64,000 nt of DNA from Phycisphaeraceae bacterium (GTDB lineage: Bacteria > Planctomycetota > Phycisphaerae > Phycisphaerales > UBA1924), in contig JAHBWV010000001.1 of assembly GCA_019636845.1 (NCBI GenBank), forward strand, positions 682,001 to 746,000, written 5' to 3'. Under the pieces are notes generated by a model that was not told the origin of the DNA, did not search any database, and saw only the letters and a list, made by a program, of their open reading frames with translations. The position numbers and the translations under genes were made by a program. Of this stretch, positions 18,877 to 28,723 are shown piece by piece. Numbering within the stretch: the stretch's first letter is position 1; the number at the start of each line of letters is the position of its first letter.

Positions 18877-20655
18877 ATGGAATCAACCGTTCGATTCGGG
18901 CGAGGGCGGGTGGCGGCTCTAGGCGTGACGGCGGGCGCGGCTTTCTGCCTTGGCTGGATTCAGGCCGGTGCGAGCACGGGCGATGGAGAGTCGGCTGCTC
19001 GCGTCAGCCCGGGCGATCTCTTCGCATCAAATGAGCCCGCGTTGATGGCCGTGCGACGTGAGTTGCGTCTGGGACTGGTGCCGCAGCCGCCGCAGCCGCC
19101 GGTGTTGTGGGCGGGCGTGGAGCCCTTTGTCGCCAACGAGATCGACCGCTTTATTCTCTCGCGGTGGTCTGAAGAAGCGGAGGCCGGCGTGCCGGGCTTC
19201 GCGCCGGGTGCGATACCGACGATTGACGACCACACCTTTGCGCGGCGCGTGTATCTGGACGTGATCGGAGTGGTGCCGACAATCGAGGAATTGGATCGCT
19301 TCGTCTCCTCGCGAGAGCCCGACAAGCGGGCCTCGCTTGTCGCCGAACTGCTCGCGCGCTCGGGCGACTACGCCGATCATTGGACGCCTTTCTGGGAAGA
19401 CGCGATCGCGTCGTCCTACGCCGCGTTGCAGGGAGGTATCCCGACGCGCGGCAACTACCGCGCCTGGATCAACAGCGCGTTCAGAGAGAACCGTCCGTAC
19501 GACGTCTTTGTCGCGCAGATCATCGACTTTGGTATTCCCGGCGCGAACCCGCCGGTGATGACGCAGGCCAACGGCAAGCCGGCGCGCGTCGTCTTTGTGC
19601 GGAACGAGACGCACACGGAGACGCTGCAGACAGCCGCGGTCGCTGCGCAGGTCTTCATGGGCACGGCCATGAAGTGCGCCTCGTGTCACAACCACTTCGA
19701 GAACGATGAATGGCCACAGACTCGATTTCTCGCGTTCGCCGGGCTTTTCTCCGATCACGATCTTGAGGTGATCCGTTGCGAGAAGAACATGGGACGAAGC
19801 GTCGTTGCGGCGTTCCCCTTCGAGCCGGAGGGCGGAGAGCCGGCGATTGCCGGGTTGCCGACGGATATACCGACAGATGAGGCCGGGCGTCTGCGTCTGG
19901 TCTCTGCGATGATCACGGACCCGGCGAATCCTCGTTTCGCGCGATCGATCGTGAATCGGCTGTGGAAGAGGTACATGGGCCTCGGGTTGTTCGAGCCGGC
20001 GGACGACTACCGGCTTGATGTTGAGCCGTCGCATCCGGAGTTGCTCGACTGGCTGGCGTATGACCTGATGGCGCACGATTTTGATCTCAAGAGGACGATC
20101 GCGCTGATCCTGACAAGCCGCACGTATCAGCTGCGTTTCGATGCCGCGCTCGCCGATGTGTTCGATGTTGGCGATAAGCACGCGCCGCGTTTCTATCGCT
20201 CGCCGACGCTCAGGCGGCTGACGGCGGAGCAGGTGGTCGATAGCGTGCGGGTCGCCATGAATCAGGCACTCGATCCTGCGCGGCGGCTGTATCACGTGAA
20301 TCAGTCCACGGCGTTGAGCCGTGCTCTCGGAAAGCCGGCGTCCCGCAACGAGATCAGCACGCAGCGTCCCGACGATGTCGCGGTGGTGCAGTCACTCGAG
20401 TTGTTGAACGGCCCCGAGTTGCTCGCGCTCATCGGCGACGGGCCGCTGCTCGATCGTGTGATCGCTGCGACGGATGACGAGGCGGCGGGCGTGATCTATC
20501 GGGCGTTCCTGTCTCGGCCACCGACGACGGAGGAAGAGAGGGTGGTGATGGTGTATTTGGCAGAGGCGGGGGAGGAGCGCGAGGCACGGCGTGCCGCGGC
20601 GGTCGATCTGTGCTGGGCGTTGGTTGTGTCGCCGGAGTTTCAGTATCTCAAGTGA
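18877..20655 (+). CDS. DUF1549/DUF1553 (PSD1-type) exported heme protein
   Basis: A 592-aa planctomycete-type protein with an N-terminal hydrophobic segment (residues 10-32). FVANEIDRFILSRW and ARRVYLDVIGVVPTIEELDRF mark DUF1549. A single heme c motif C267-A-S-C-H is followed by the DUF1553 part (FARSIVNRLWKRYMGLGL, PSHPELLDWLAYDLM, RLTAEQVVDSV). Members are often 700-1100 aa with an N-terminal cytochrome domain; this one is short and lacks it. It is followed after 50 bp by a DUF1501 gene, the usual partner. The function of the pair is not established; export and electron transfer are inferred from the heme site and signal. Confidence 0.9.
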   Translation: MESTVRFGRGRVAALGVTAGAAFCLGWIQAGASTGDGESAARVSPGDLFASNEPALMAVRRELRLGLVPQPPQPPVLWAGVEPFVANEIDRFILSRWSEEAEAGVPGFAPGAIPTIDDHTFARRVYLDVIGVVPTIEELDRFVSSREPDKRASLVAELLARSGDYADHWTPFWEDAIASSYAALQGGIPTRGNYRAWINSAFRENRPYDVFVAQIIDFGIPGANPPVMTQANGKPARVVFVRNETHTETLQTAAVAAQVFMGTAMKCASCHNHFENDEWPQTRFLAFAGLFSDHDLEVIRCEKNMGRSVVAAFPFEPEGGEPAIAGLPTDIPTDEAGRLRLVSAMITDPANPRFARSIVNRLWKRYMGLGLFEPADDYRLDVEPSHPELLDWLAYDLMAHDFDLKRTIALILTSRTYQLRFDAALADVFDVGDKHAPRFYRSPTLRRLTAEQVVDSVRVAMNQALDPARRLYHVNQSTALSRALGKPASRNEISTQRPDDVAVVQSLELLNGPELLALIGDGPLLDRVIAATDDEAAGVIYRAFLSRPPTTEEERVVMVYLAEAGEEREARRAAAVDLCWALVVSPEFQYLK

Positions 20656-20705
20656 CGTCGTGAGCGTGTGGCGCGGTGACCGTGGGCTGGTATGGAGTGA
20701 TCGCC

Positions 20706-22217
20706 ATGAATGGTGGATGGAAGTCGGAACTGTCGCGGCGGGACCTCCTGCGTGCCGGGCTCGGCACGGCGTTGGCGGCATCGGCGGGGCTTGGGATTTC
20801 TCGTGGTGCTCGGGCGTCGCTGTTTCAGCCGGGGCTTGTGCCCCAGCCGCCGGCGCGTGCGGATGCGTGCATCTTCATCTGGCTCCCGGGGGGCGTCGCG
20901 CAGACGGACACGTGGGATCCGAAGCAGTACACGCCGTTTGTGGCGGGGATGAGGGGCTCGGATCTTCGCGGCACGTGCGAGCCGATTCCGACGGCGGCCG
21001 ATGGCGTTATGCTCGGGGCGGGGATGGAAGAGATCGCCTCGGTGATGGACAAGGGGTGCATCCTGCGGTCACTGTCGAACGACGTGATGTTCGGCGCGAT
21101 CCACCTGAAGGCGCAGTACTACGCGATGACGGGGTATCTCTTCCCGGCGGGCGTGAAGGCACCGAGCATCGGGGCGATTGTGGGGCGCACGCGGGGCCGA
21201 AGGCACGAGCAGATCCCGCCCTACATCTATATCGGGCGGGATATCGACTCTTCGGATGAGGAACGGATCTTCATCAACGAGTACATCGGCCCGGGCTTTT
21301 ATGGCGTGGAGCACGCGCCGTTCATGATTCCCGATGCGACGCAGGGGCTTGCGACGCTCTCCGCATCGGCGGGTATGTCCGTTGATCGGCTCGATCGGCG
21401 GCAGCGGTTGCTCGGCGACCTGGCCCGGGCTTCGGACGCATCGCTTCGGGATGCGCCGCGTGCGCGCGAGTACCTGAAGGCGATGGACGATGCGCGGGCG
21501 ATGATGGACTCGCCGGTGAAGCGGGCGTTCGATTACATGAAAGAGGAGTCGCCGGAGACAATCGCGGCGTATGAGCCCCGGATCGCCAACGCGGATCTCT
21601 ACGAGCCCGGGTACGACAACGGGAAGCGGTTCGGGCACGGGCTGCTCTTGGCCCGTCGGCTGGTGGAGTCGGGCGCGAGGTTTGTTCAGGTCGAGTACCA
21701 GTACGGGCCCTTCAAGGGCTTCGACATGCACGAGCACGGGGCACGTCGCATGCGCGAGATGAAGCAGCAGTTCGACGCCCCGATCGCGCAGCTGATCCGC
21801 GACCTTGATCAGCGCGGCATGCTGGATCGCACACTGGTCGTCATCGCCACGGAGTTCGGGCGCACCATCGCCAGCCAGCCCGCAGCGGGAACAGAGCCGG
21901 ATGGTGCGAGCGAGACGCACGACGGTTCGGACCTGGTGATCGAGCACGAGGGGATGTACGGCTTCCACGGGCACTTCAGCAGCACGAACTGCATGGCGTT
22001 CTTCGGTGGGGGCTTCAAGCGGGGCGTCGCCTACGGCAGGACCGCCGACCATCACCCGATGGTGACGGTCGAGAATCCCGTGAAGCTGATCGATGCGCAC
22101 GCGACGATGTACACCGCGCTCGGGATCTCGCCGGAGACGTCGTATCTCACGGAGGAGCGACCCTTCTATGTGACAAAGGACGGAAAGGGGAAGCCGGTGC
22201 AGGGACTGCTTGCGTAG
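20706..22217 (+). CDS. DUF1501 family protein, Tat-exported
   Basis: A 503-aa protein. The N-terminus has a twin-arginine signal (SRRDLLRAG, arginines 11-12) followed by an Ala/Gly-rich hydrophobic stretch. The mature part has an alkaline phosphatase/sulfatase-like fold signature: WLPGGVAQTDTWDPK, then LVVIATEFGRT and a C-terminal HAPFMI..MVTVENPVKLIDAHATMYTALGI. I prefer the ATG at 20706 to the GTG at 20676 because it puts the twin arginine at the usual distance. It forms an operon with the PSD1 gene. Substrate unknown. Confidence 0.9.
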   Translation: MNGGWKSELSRRDLLRAGLGTALAASAGLGISRGARASLFQPGLVPQPPARADACIFIWLPGGVAQTDTWDPKQYTPFVAGMRGSDLRGTCEPIPTAADGVMLGAGMEEIASVMDKGCILRSLSNDVMFGAIHLKAQYYAMTGYLFPAGVKAPSIGAIVGRTRGRRHEQIPPYIYIGRDIDSSDEERIFINEYIGPGFYGVEHAPFMIPDATQGLATLSASAGMSVDRLDRRQRLLGDLARASDASLRDAPRAREYLKAMDDARAMMDSPVKRAFDYMKEESPETIAAYEPRIANADLYEPGYDNGKRFGHGLLLARRLVESGARFVQVEYQYGPFKGFDMHEHGARRMREMKQQFDAPIAQLIRDLDQRGMLDRTLVVIATEFGRTIASQPAAGTEPDGASETHDGSDLVIEHEGMYGFHGHFSSTNCMAFFGGGFKRGVAYGRTADHHPMVTVENPVKLIDAHATMYTALGISPETSYLTEERPFYVTKDGKGKPVQGLLA

Positions 22218-22244
22218 CCGGTGGTCGTGTGGCCGGTGGGGTGG

Positions 22245-23372
22245 TCACTTCTCGTTCTGGTCGCGTCCGATGCCGCTGAGCCAGCCGAGTCGCCAGAAAA
22301 TGGTGAGCATGGTGGCGGCCAACCCGACGGAGATGGTCCAGAAGAGGCCGTACCCGTGGTGCCAGCCGAGCTCGGGCATGTTGCCGCGCTTGGTGGTGTC
22401 GAAGTTCATTCCGTAGACACCGGCGAGGAACGTCAGTGGGATGAAGATGGTGCTCATGACGGTGAGCAGGCGCATCACCTGGTTGGTGCGGTTCGAGAGA
22501 CTGGAAAGGTAGACGTCGATGAATGATGCGCCGAGTTCGCGGTAGGTCTCGATGATGTCAACGATCTGGATGACATGGTCCGCGGCGTCGCGGAGGTACG
22601 GCTTCACGTTTTCTTCGAGCAGGGGGTGTCCGTCGCGCATGAGATGGGAGAGGGCTTCGCGGAGCGGCCAGGTCGCGCGGCGCATCGCCATCAACTCGCG
22701 CTTGAGCGTGTAGATGTTGTGGAGGGCGGCGCGGCTCGGCGCATCGATGATCTCGTCTTCCATCTTCTCGAGTTCTTCACCCACGCCCTCGAGCGCGGGG
22801 AAGTACCCGTCAACCACGCCATCGACGATCATGCAGCCGAGGAACCCAGCGCCGTGGGTGCGCAGCGACTGTTTGCCCTGGCGGAGACGCTCGCGGAGCG
22901 GATCGAGGCAGTCGCCCGGCGTCTCCTGGAAGGTTGCGACGAACCCGTCGCCGATGGCGATGGCCATCTGCTCCCACGCGAAGCCGTGCTCGGGCTCGCG
23001 CTGTGCCAGACGCACAACGATGAAGAGCACCTTTCCGTAGTCTTCGACCTTGGGCCGCTGGCCGACGTTGACCGCGTCGGCGAGGAGGAGGTGGTGCAGC
23101 CCGAGCGCTGCGCCGATCTGCTGGATCAGGGCGTGGTCGCGGAGCCCCTGCACGTCGATCCACACGGTGTGCCCGGGGCGACGCTGCTGGATTGGTCCGA
23201 GGTCGCCGGGGCGGAGCTCGGACTCCTCGAAGGAGTCCGCGGTATAGGACATGATCTTGACGCGCGTCGGCTCGGCCTCTGGCTGGGTCACAAGCGTGCC
23301 CGGCGCGGCGGCTGTCTGCGTGAAACGCCGGTAGTACACGCCACGATGCTTCAGACGCCGACGCTTGCTCAT
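22245..23372 (-). CDS. corA: CorA-family divalent cation transporter
   Basis: A 375-aa Mg2+/Co2+-type channel of the inner membrane. A soluble N-terminal funnel (residues 1-300) is followed by two C-terminal membrane helices. The signature YGMNF is at 320-324, right after the first helix (MSTIFIPLTFLAGV), as in all CorA proteins. A short charged tail, GRDQNEK, follows the second helix. The ATG at 23372 is preferred because the upstream 43 codons overlap the divergent trpS promoter. It starts a cation-transport neighbourhood that includes the antiporter and Trk genes to the right. Confidence 0.92.
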   Translation of the reverse strand: MSKRRRLKHRGVYYRRFTQTAAAPGTLVTQPEAEPTRVKIMSYTADSFEESELRPGDLGPIQQRRPGHTVWIDVQGLRDHALIQQIGAALGLHHLLLADAVNVGQRPKVEDYGKVLFIVVRLAQREPEHGFAWEQMAIAIGDGFVATFQETPGDCLDPLRERLRQGKQSLRTHGAGFLGCMIVDGVVDGYFPALEGVGEELEKMEDEIIDAPSRAALHNIYTLKRELMAMRRATWPLREALSHLMRDGHPLLEENVKPYLRDAADHVIQIVDIIETYRELGASFIDVYLSSLSNRTNQVMRLLTVMSTIFIPLTFLAGVYGMNFDTTKRGNMPELGWHHGYGLFWTISVGLAATMLTIFWRLGWLSGIGRDQNEK

Positions 23373-23457
23373 GGGGTGATAGATCGGCTGGAATGTGCGG
23401 CCAAGCCCAACAAGCCATCTCCACGGCCCGCTCCCAGAGGCCGCTAGAGTTGGGTCC

Positions 23458-24528
23458 ATGACACCGAACAGCCCCAAGCCCCGCATCCTCACCGGCGACA
23501 CGCCGACCTCGACCGGCCTGCATCTCGGCCACTACGTCGGCTCGCTTGAGAACCGGCTCGCGCTCCAGGATTCCTACGACTGCTACTTTCTGATCGCGAA
23601 CGTCCACGCGTTCACCACGCTCGCGGATAAGCCCGAGGAGATTCGCGCGAACACGATCGGGATCGTGAAGGACTGGCTGGCGGTGGGGCTTGACCCGGAG
23701 CGATCGACGTTCGTGCTCCAGTCGGAGATCCCGGCGATCGCGGAGCTGACGTTTCTCTTCGCGATGCTGCTGCCATTCAACAAGGTGATGCGGAACCCGA
23801 CGCTCAAGACCGAGATCGAGAGCAAGGGGCTGGGCGACCACTACTCGTTCGGGTTCCCGATGTATGCTGTGGGGCAGTGTGCCGACATCCTCGCGTTCCG
23901 GCCGGAACTGGTGCCGGTGGGTGAGGACCAGGAGGCGCATATTGAGATGTGCCGCGACGTCGCGCTGAAGTTCAACCAGGTGTACGCGGGCGTGGGGAAT
24001 CGCGTGCTTCCTGAGGAGCACGTGAAGGCGGGGGGCGTGTTCCCGATTCCGAGGGCGAAGATCGGGCGGATCGCGCGGCTTCCGGGGCTGGACGGCGTCA
24101 ACAAGATGTCGAAGTCGCTGAACAACGCGATCTTCCTGTATGATGATGAGAAGACGGTCCAGAAGAAGATCAACAAGGTGACGGTGCTGCCGGACCCGGC
24201 GACGGGGCTTGTCTCGCCCGATCACATCCTGCTGAAGCTGTGCGATGCGTTCGTGTCGAAGGAGCGGGCCGAGGCGATCCGTGCGGAGTACGCGAGCGGC
24301 AAGGACGTCATGCACGGGCATGTCAAGGCCGAGCTGGGTGCGGCGATCAACGCGCTGCTTGGGCCCATGCGCGAACGGCGCACGAAGCTGGATGGGGAGC
24401 AGGGTGATGCCATCGTGCAGGATGTGATCCGGAAGGGCGTGCGCCGGGCGAACCTCGTTGCCGAGGAAACCCTCTACGCCGCGAAGAAGGCGATGAAGAT
24501 CGACTTCGGAACGAGGACGGTGGGGTGA
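23458..24528 (+). CDS. trpS: Tryptophan--tRNA ligase
   Basis: A 356-aa class I aminoacyl-tRNA synthetase that charges tRNA-Trp. The HIGH motif is H22-L-G-H25 in STGLHLGHYVGS, and the KMSKS motif is in VNKMSKSLNN near 217. TGDTPTSTG at the start and DQEAHIEMCRDVALKFN in the middle are typical of TrpS. The start at 23458 directly precedes the conserved ILTGDTPT; the 21 upstream codons overlap the divergent corA leader. The stop overlaps the GTG of the next gene. Confidence 0.96.
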   Translation: MTPNSPKPRILTGDTPTSTGLHLGHYVGSLENRLALQDSYDCYFLIANVHAFTTLADKPEEIRANTIGIVKDWLAVGLDPERSTFVLQSEIPAIAELTFLFAMLLPFNKVMRNPTLKTEIESKGLGDHYSFGFPMYAVGQCADILAFRPELVPVGEDQEAHIEMCRDVALKFNQVYAGVGNRVLPEEHVKAGGVFPIPRAKIGRIARLPGLDGVNKMSKSLNNAIFLYDDEKTVQKKINKVTVLPDPATGLVSPDHILLKLCDAFVSKERAEAIRAEYASGKDVMHGHVKAELGAAINALLGPMRERRTKLDGEQGDAIVQDVIRKGVRRANLVAEETLYAAKKAMKIDFGTRTVG

Positions 24529-25031
24529 GCGAGCAACTCGAGCAGCGGCGGCTCGTCAGACTGCTCATCTGTGGGCTCGCGTTCGCGGGGTGCGCTGGGA
24601 CGGTTCTGGTTTCCTGCTGCTTCGGCGCGGCTTTGCCTTTGCTTCGTGAGGGTTTGGGTGGTCAGAAGGTTGCTCTTCCGATCGCCGGCTCAGTCTCAAT
24701 GACCTCTGTATTCGCATGCCTGTTCGCGATGCCGCTCTTGGTGCACCGGTCTCGACTGGGTTTCGAGAAGCCATTTCGTGTGGTCGTGTCGATCCTGTGT
24801 GCGTTGGCCGCGGTGATGAACGTCGTTGCGTTCGGGCTTGAGGGGATTGCCTATGCCGCATCTCCCGCTGTCGCATCCGTTGTGGTCTGGGTCACTCCAA
24901 CGCCCTTGCCGCCATACTGCTGCCACAAGTGTGGCTATGACCTGAGGGGAACCCCCAGAGTGGGCGAGAGACCTCGGTGTCCCGAGTGCGGGTCCGTTCG
25001 GCTCACACGCGATGCCGAGATTCCGTCGTGA
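24525..25031 (+). CDS. Small membrane protein with C-terminal zinc ribbon
   Basis: A 168-aa protein. Three hydrophobic stretches (about residues 10-40, 46-72 and 82-125) are followed by a cytoplasmic-type zinc ribbon CCHKCGYDLRG..RCPECGS. This combination is frequent in Phycisphaerae and of unknown function. The GTG start overlaps the trpS stop, so it is co-translated with it. No enzymatic motif. Confidence 0.7.
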   Translation: MSEQLEQRRLVRLLICGLAFAGCAGTVLVSCCFGAALPLLREGLGGQKVALPIAGSVSMTSVFACLFAMPLLVHRSRLGFEKPFRVVVSILCALAAVMNVVAFGLEGIAYAASPAVASVVVWVTPTPLPPYCCHKCGYDLRGTPRVGERPRCPECGSVRLTRDAEIPS

Positions 25032-25065
25032 TGCATCGATACGCGTGCGAACGCTGAGTGAGTGA

Positions 25066-26040
25066 CTACTTCCTCAGCAACTCGTACGTGATAAACGAGA
25101 CCTGCACCAGGATCAGCACCGCGCCCTCGATGCGTGAGATGTGTCTGTTGTGTGTGCGTGACATCGGGATCAGCATCAGCCCGAGCACGCACATCGCGAC
25201 GATGGATGGGAGCGCGTCCGGCGTGGGCGGCGCGGGTGCGACAATGCCGCATAACGCAAAGATCGCGCCGATGTTGAAGAGGCAAGATCCCGCGACATTG
25301 CCCACGGCCAGGTCGGCCTGCCCCTTGCGGATCGCGATGATCGACGTGATGAGTTCCGGCATTGTGGTGCCGATCGCAACCACCGTCAATCCGACGACAC
25401 GGGGCGAGAGGCCCAGGCCGACGGCGATGCCGCCTGCGGCATCCGAGCCGATCGAGCCGCCGACACTGAGCAGCGCCATGCCCACGATCGCGAGCACGAG
25501 TGCCATCCAGAGCGGTCGGACCCTGCCGACGATCGAGTTCTCGGTGGTCTGTATCTCAAGCGGCTTGTCCGCTGTCCGAGTTCGGAGGCCAGCCCGTATG
25601 GCGACCGCGCTGTAGGCACCGAAGGCCGCGATCAGGATCAGCGGCTCAAGACGTCCCCCGGCCGCGTGCTGGAGATCGACCGAGAGCGACGTCGCGAGCA
25701 TCAAGAAGAACATCCCGATCATCAGGGGGATCTCGCGCCGGACGATCTGGGCCTGTACTGCGAGCGGTGCGATGAGCGCGGCCACGCCGAGCACGAGCCC
25801 CATGTTGCAGATCGAAGCGCCGACGACGTTTCCGAGGACAAGATCCGGCTTTCCCTTGATCGCGCTGGTCAGATTGAACGCGAGTTCAGGCGCAGATGTT
25901 CCCCATGCCACGAGTGTCAGCCCGATCAGCAGCGTCGGGACGCCGAAGCGCTGGGCGATGTCGACCGCTGCGGAGACGAGCACCCGCCCGCCGACCAGCA
26001 GCATCCCGAGCCCCGCCGCGAAGAGGAGAAAGTCTTTCAT
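25066..26040 (-). CDS. Calcium/sodium antiporter (CaCA family)
   Basis: A 324-aa inner-membrane antiporter with about ten hydrophobic helices. The two inverted alpha-repeats are clear: LVAWGTSAPELAFNL..GNVVGASICNMG (residues about 45-88) and VVAIGTTMPELITSI..GNVAGSCLFNIG (about 215-260). Their GT(S/T)xPE cores carry the cation-binding glutamates, as in E. coli YrbG. It is divergent from the TrkH gene with a 68-bp gap, suggesting a shared control region. The ATG at 26040 is chosen because it starts at the first helix. Confidence 0.92.
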   Translation of the reverse strand: MKDFLLFAAGLGMLLVGGRVLVSAAVDIAQRFGVPTLLIGLTLVAWGTSAPELAFNLTSAIKGKPDLVLGNVVGASICNMGLVLGVAALIAPLAVQAQIVRREIPLMIGMFFLMLATSLSVDLQHAAGGRLEPLILIAAFGAYSAVAIRAGLRTRTADKPLEIQTTENSIVGRVRPLWMALVLAIVGMALLSVGGSIGSDAAGGIAVGLGLSPRVVGLTVVAIGTTMPELITSIIAIRKGQADLAVGNVAGSCLFNIGAIFALCGIVAPAPPTPDALPSIVAMCVLGLMLIPMSRTHNRHISRIEGAVLILVQVSFITYELLRK

Positions 26041-26108
26041 GGGCAGATTATTCCGCGTCTCGGGCACGCTCGCGAACGAGGCGGACGCACGCTACGCTGG
26101 GCGAGCCG

Positions 26109-27971
26109 ATGGAAGGCGAGCGTGAATCAACCGGGCGTTCGGAGAGCCGCCCCCGGCGGGTCGGGCTCTCGGTCTCCGTGCGATCGATCGGCGTCTGGGT
26201 ATCGCGTGGGTTGGCGATTTCAGGCGCGTGCGCTGTGGCGTTGCGTCTGGGTGATGCGTTGCCGCAGGGCGACACGGTCTTGCCCCTTGTGGAGTGCTTC
26301 ATCGTCGGCGCGTACTGGCTCGTGCGTCTGGCGACGGGGAATAGGCCGCCCGTGCCGCGAGACTGGCCGCACGCGCTCAGGCGTCTGGCTCTGCTCGCGG
26401 TGGGTCGTGACGCGTCCGATGCGGCGGCTGCGCTGCGGATGTTCGATGCGCCGATGTTGATCCTGTTTCTTGCGGCCGCGGTGGTGGGGGGACTGACCGC
26501 GGGCACGGATTCGACCGTTGCGTTGCGTCTGTTTGAGGGCGCGATCCTGCTCACGTGTGCTGTGGAGGTGGTGCGCGGGGTGCGAGGGGCGCTGCGCGTG
26601 GTACCCGTGGCGTTCATGCTCCCGCTCTGGTTTGCTTCGATGATCCTCGCGTGCGCGGGGCTGCTCAAGCTTCCCGTGTGCACGCCGACCGGCATCTCGT
26701 GGACCGACGCGATTTTCACAGCAACCTCGGCGGTGTGCGTGACGGGGCTCGTCGTGCGGGACACTGGGACGGCGTTCACCGATGCGGGCCAGGGGGTGAT
26801 TCTGGCGTTCATCCAGTTGGGTGCGCTCGGCATCGTGCTCTTCGGGGCCGGGCTCTCGATTCTGTTCAGGCGAGCGCTCTCGCTGCGCGAGCACGTCTCG
26901 ATGCGTGAACTGCTGGAGCGGGGCTCGATCGGCGATCTGTGGCGATTCGTTTCCTTCGTGCTGCTCGCGACGGTTGCGATACAGGCCGTCGGCGCGGGGA
27001 TCATGTTCCCTCTGTGGCGTGCCGAATCGGGCGAGTCGCTCTCGATGGGTCGCAGGGTCTGGCTGAGCGTCTTTCACAGCGTGAGCGCGTTCTGCAACGC
27101 GGGGTTTGATATCACCGGATCGAGCATGACCCCGTATCGCAACGCTGCGCTGCCGTATGTCGCTGTCATGCCGCTGATCATCCTGGGGGGCATCGGCTTT
27201 CCTGTGCTCGCCGATCTGCTGAAGGTGCTGAGGGCAAGGCGCTGGAGTCATCGGGCCGTGGCGGGGCTTGTGCCGCGAAGCCGGGCGGCTTCTGCGGGCC
27301 TTTCGTTGCACTCAAAGCTGACGCTGACGACGACGGGGGCGCTGCTCGCGATCGGGTTCGTCTCGATACTGATCGCACAGAGTTTCGGAACCCACGCCAG
27401 GACTCGACCCTGGCATGGAGAGATCGCGGATGCCGCGTTTCTCGCTGTGACTCCCCGCTCGGCCGGACTCGCCACCGTTCCAATGGAGGAGATCACACCC
27501 GCCTCGGTCATCGTGCTGATCGGGTTGATGTTCGTCGGCGGCTCGCCTGGTTCTGCGGCGGGGGGTATGCGGACGACGACGCTCGCGGTGCTTGTGCTGT
27601 CGATCCTGGCGACGGTGCGTGGCCGTTCGGAGACGGAGGCGTTCGGGCGAGCGATCCCCGAGACACTGGTTCGGAAGGCGGGCGCGATCGCGATGTCGAT
27701 GATGCTCCTTGCGATGGGCTCTGCGATCATGCTCGCGCTGACCGATCCTGGACCTATCGGACCGCTGGCGTTTGAGGCGGTCTCGGCTGCGACCACGACC
27801 GGGCTCTCGCTCGGCATCACGCCGGAACTCTCCACCGGCGGGAGATGGGTGTTGATCGTGACGATGCTGCTCGGGCGTATCGGACCGCTCGCGTTGCTCG
27901 GCGCGCTGGTGATGCATCGGCCCCCGTCGCGTGATTATGTCTTTCCTCGTGAGGGAGTGAACCTGAGTTGA
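26109..27971 (+). CDS. Trk/Ktr-type potassium transporter, TrkH subunit
   Basis: A 620-aa membrane protein, longer at the N-terminus than average, with an extra set of helices (residues 20-180). Four pore loops are visible: TATSAVCVTGLVVRD near 205, HSVSAFCNAGFDITG near 322, VTPRSAGLATVPM near 447 and ATTTGLSLGITPEL near 560. Each holds the selectivity-filter glycine. It pairs with the TrkA-type regulator that starts 36 bp after its stop. The long N-terminal membrane region is typical of some planctomycete TrkH proteins. Confidence 0.92.
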   Translation: MEGERESTGRSESRPRRVGLSVSVRSIGVWVSRGLAISGACAVALRLGDALPQGDTVLPLVECFIVGAYWLVRLATGNRPPVPRDWPHALRRLALLAVGRDASDAAAALRMFDAPMLILFLAAAVVGGLTAGTDSTVALRLFEGAILLTCAVEVVRGVRGALRVVPVAFMLPLWFASMILACAGLLKLPVCTPTGISWTDAIFTATSAVCVTGLVVRDTGTAFTDAGQGVILAFIQLGALGIVLFGAGLSILFRRALSLREHVSMRELLERGSIGDLWRFVSFVLLATVAIQAVGAGIMFPLWRAESGESLSMGRRVWLSVFHSVSAFCNAGFDITGSSMTPYRNAALPYVAVMPLIILGGIGFPVLADLLKVLRARRWSHRAVAGLVPRSRAASAGLSLHSKLTLTTTGALLAIGFVSILIAQSFGTHARTRPWHGEIADAAFLAVTPRSAGLATVPMEEITPASVIVLIGLMFVGGSPGSAAGGMRTTTLAVLVLSILATVRGRSETEAFGRAIPETLVRKAGAIAMSMMLLAMGSAIMLALTDPGPIGPLAFEAVSAATTTGLSLGITPELSTGGRWVLIVTMLLGRIGPLALLGALVMHRPPSRDYVFPREGVNLS

Positions 27972-28006
27972 TCGCGGGCGCTTGGTGCCCGCCAGGAGGC
28001 GGAACG

Positions 28007-28723
28007 ATGCCACAGGATTCGAGCGGGCCGGTCGCGGTGATCGGGCTCGGGCAGTTCGGGAAGGGGCTGGCGGTCTCGCTCGCGGCACGGGGTGTTGAGG
28101 TCATCGCGATCGATCGAAGCCGCTCGATCGTGGAGGACCTTCGCGACGATGTCACGCTCGCGGTCGCGTTCGACGCCACCGATGAGGACTCGCTCCGCGC
28201 GAATCTGCCTCAGAATCTCTCCGCTGCGGTCGTCGGCATCGGGAACAACTTCGAGGCGACAATCCTCGTCACGGTGCTTCTCAAGCAGCACGGCGTCGGG
28301 CGTGTGATCGCCCGCGCGGCGTCCCCGCTCGCGGCACGGATCCTCGCGAAGATCGGCGCGGACGAGGTGGTGAACCCCGAGGAGGAGTCGGCCGACCGGT
28401 GGGCCAACCGGATCCGCACACCGAACCTTCTCAGCCACATCGAGTTCCACGAGGGATACAGCATCGTGGAACTCGGTGTGCCCAGAGCGTGGGTCGGGAA
28501 ATCGCTGATCGAGCTCAATCTCCGCGCCAAGGCGGGGCTGCACGTTGTGGCCATCAAGCGAGTCCGCCCGGCCCATCATGGGTCTGTGCCCGCGGGGGCG
28601 ACGGTCCGAACAGGGGATCCGGAGGCGCGAATCGAGGTCCCGCTTCCGACCGAGCCGCTGCGCGATTCCGATATCCTCATCCTCATGGGGAAGGACGAGG
28701 ACTTCGCGCGGATCGAGGCGTGA
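28007..28723 (+). CDS. TrkA/KtrA-type NAD-binding potassium channel regulator
   Basis: A 238-aa cytoplasmic gating subunit. Residues 9-37 form the Rossmann motif VIGLGQFGKGLAV..VEVIAIDR (RCK-N), with VGIGNNFEATILVT and AKIGADEVVNPEEESA typical of the family. The C-terminal 80 residues form the RCK-C domain (YSIVELGVP..GLHVVAIKR..DILILMGKDED). The ATG at 28007 has CAGGAGG upstream. It is in an operon with the TrkH gene and should bind its cytosolic face. Confidence 0.93.
   Translation: MPQDSSGPVAVIGLGQFGKGLAVSLAARGVEVIAIDRSRSIVEDLRDDVTLAVAFDATDEDSLRANLPQNLSAAVVGIGNNFEATILVTVLLKQHGVGRVIARAASPLAARILAKIGADEVVNPEEESADRWANRIRTPNLLSHIEFHEGYSIVELGVPRAWVGKSLIELNLRAKAGLHVVAIKRVRPAHHGSVPAGATVRTGDPEARIEVPLPTEPLRDSDILILMGKDEDFARIEA

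Noticed and set aside
20676..20705. GTG at 20676 as start of the DUF1501 gene
   Set aside because: The ATG at 20706 places the twin-arginine motif at the expected distance, and the ten extra residues resemble no signal.
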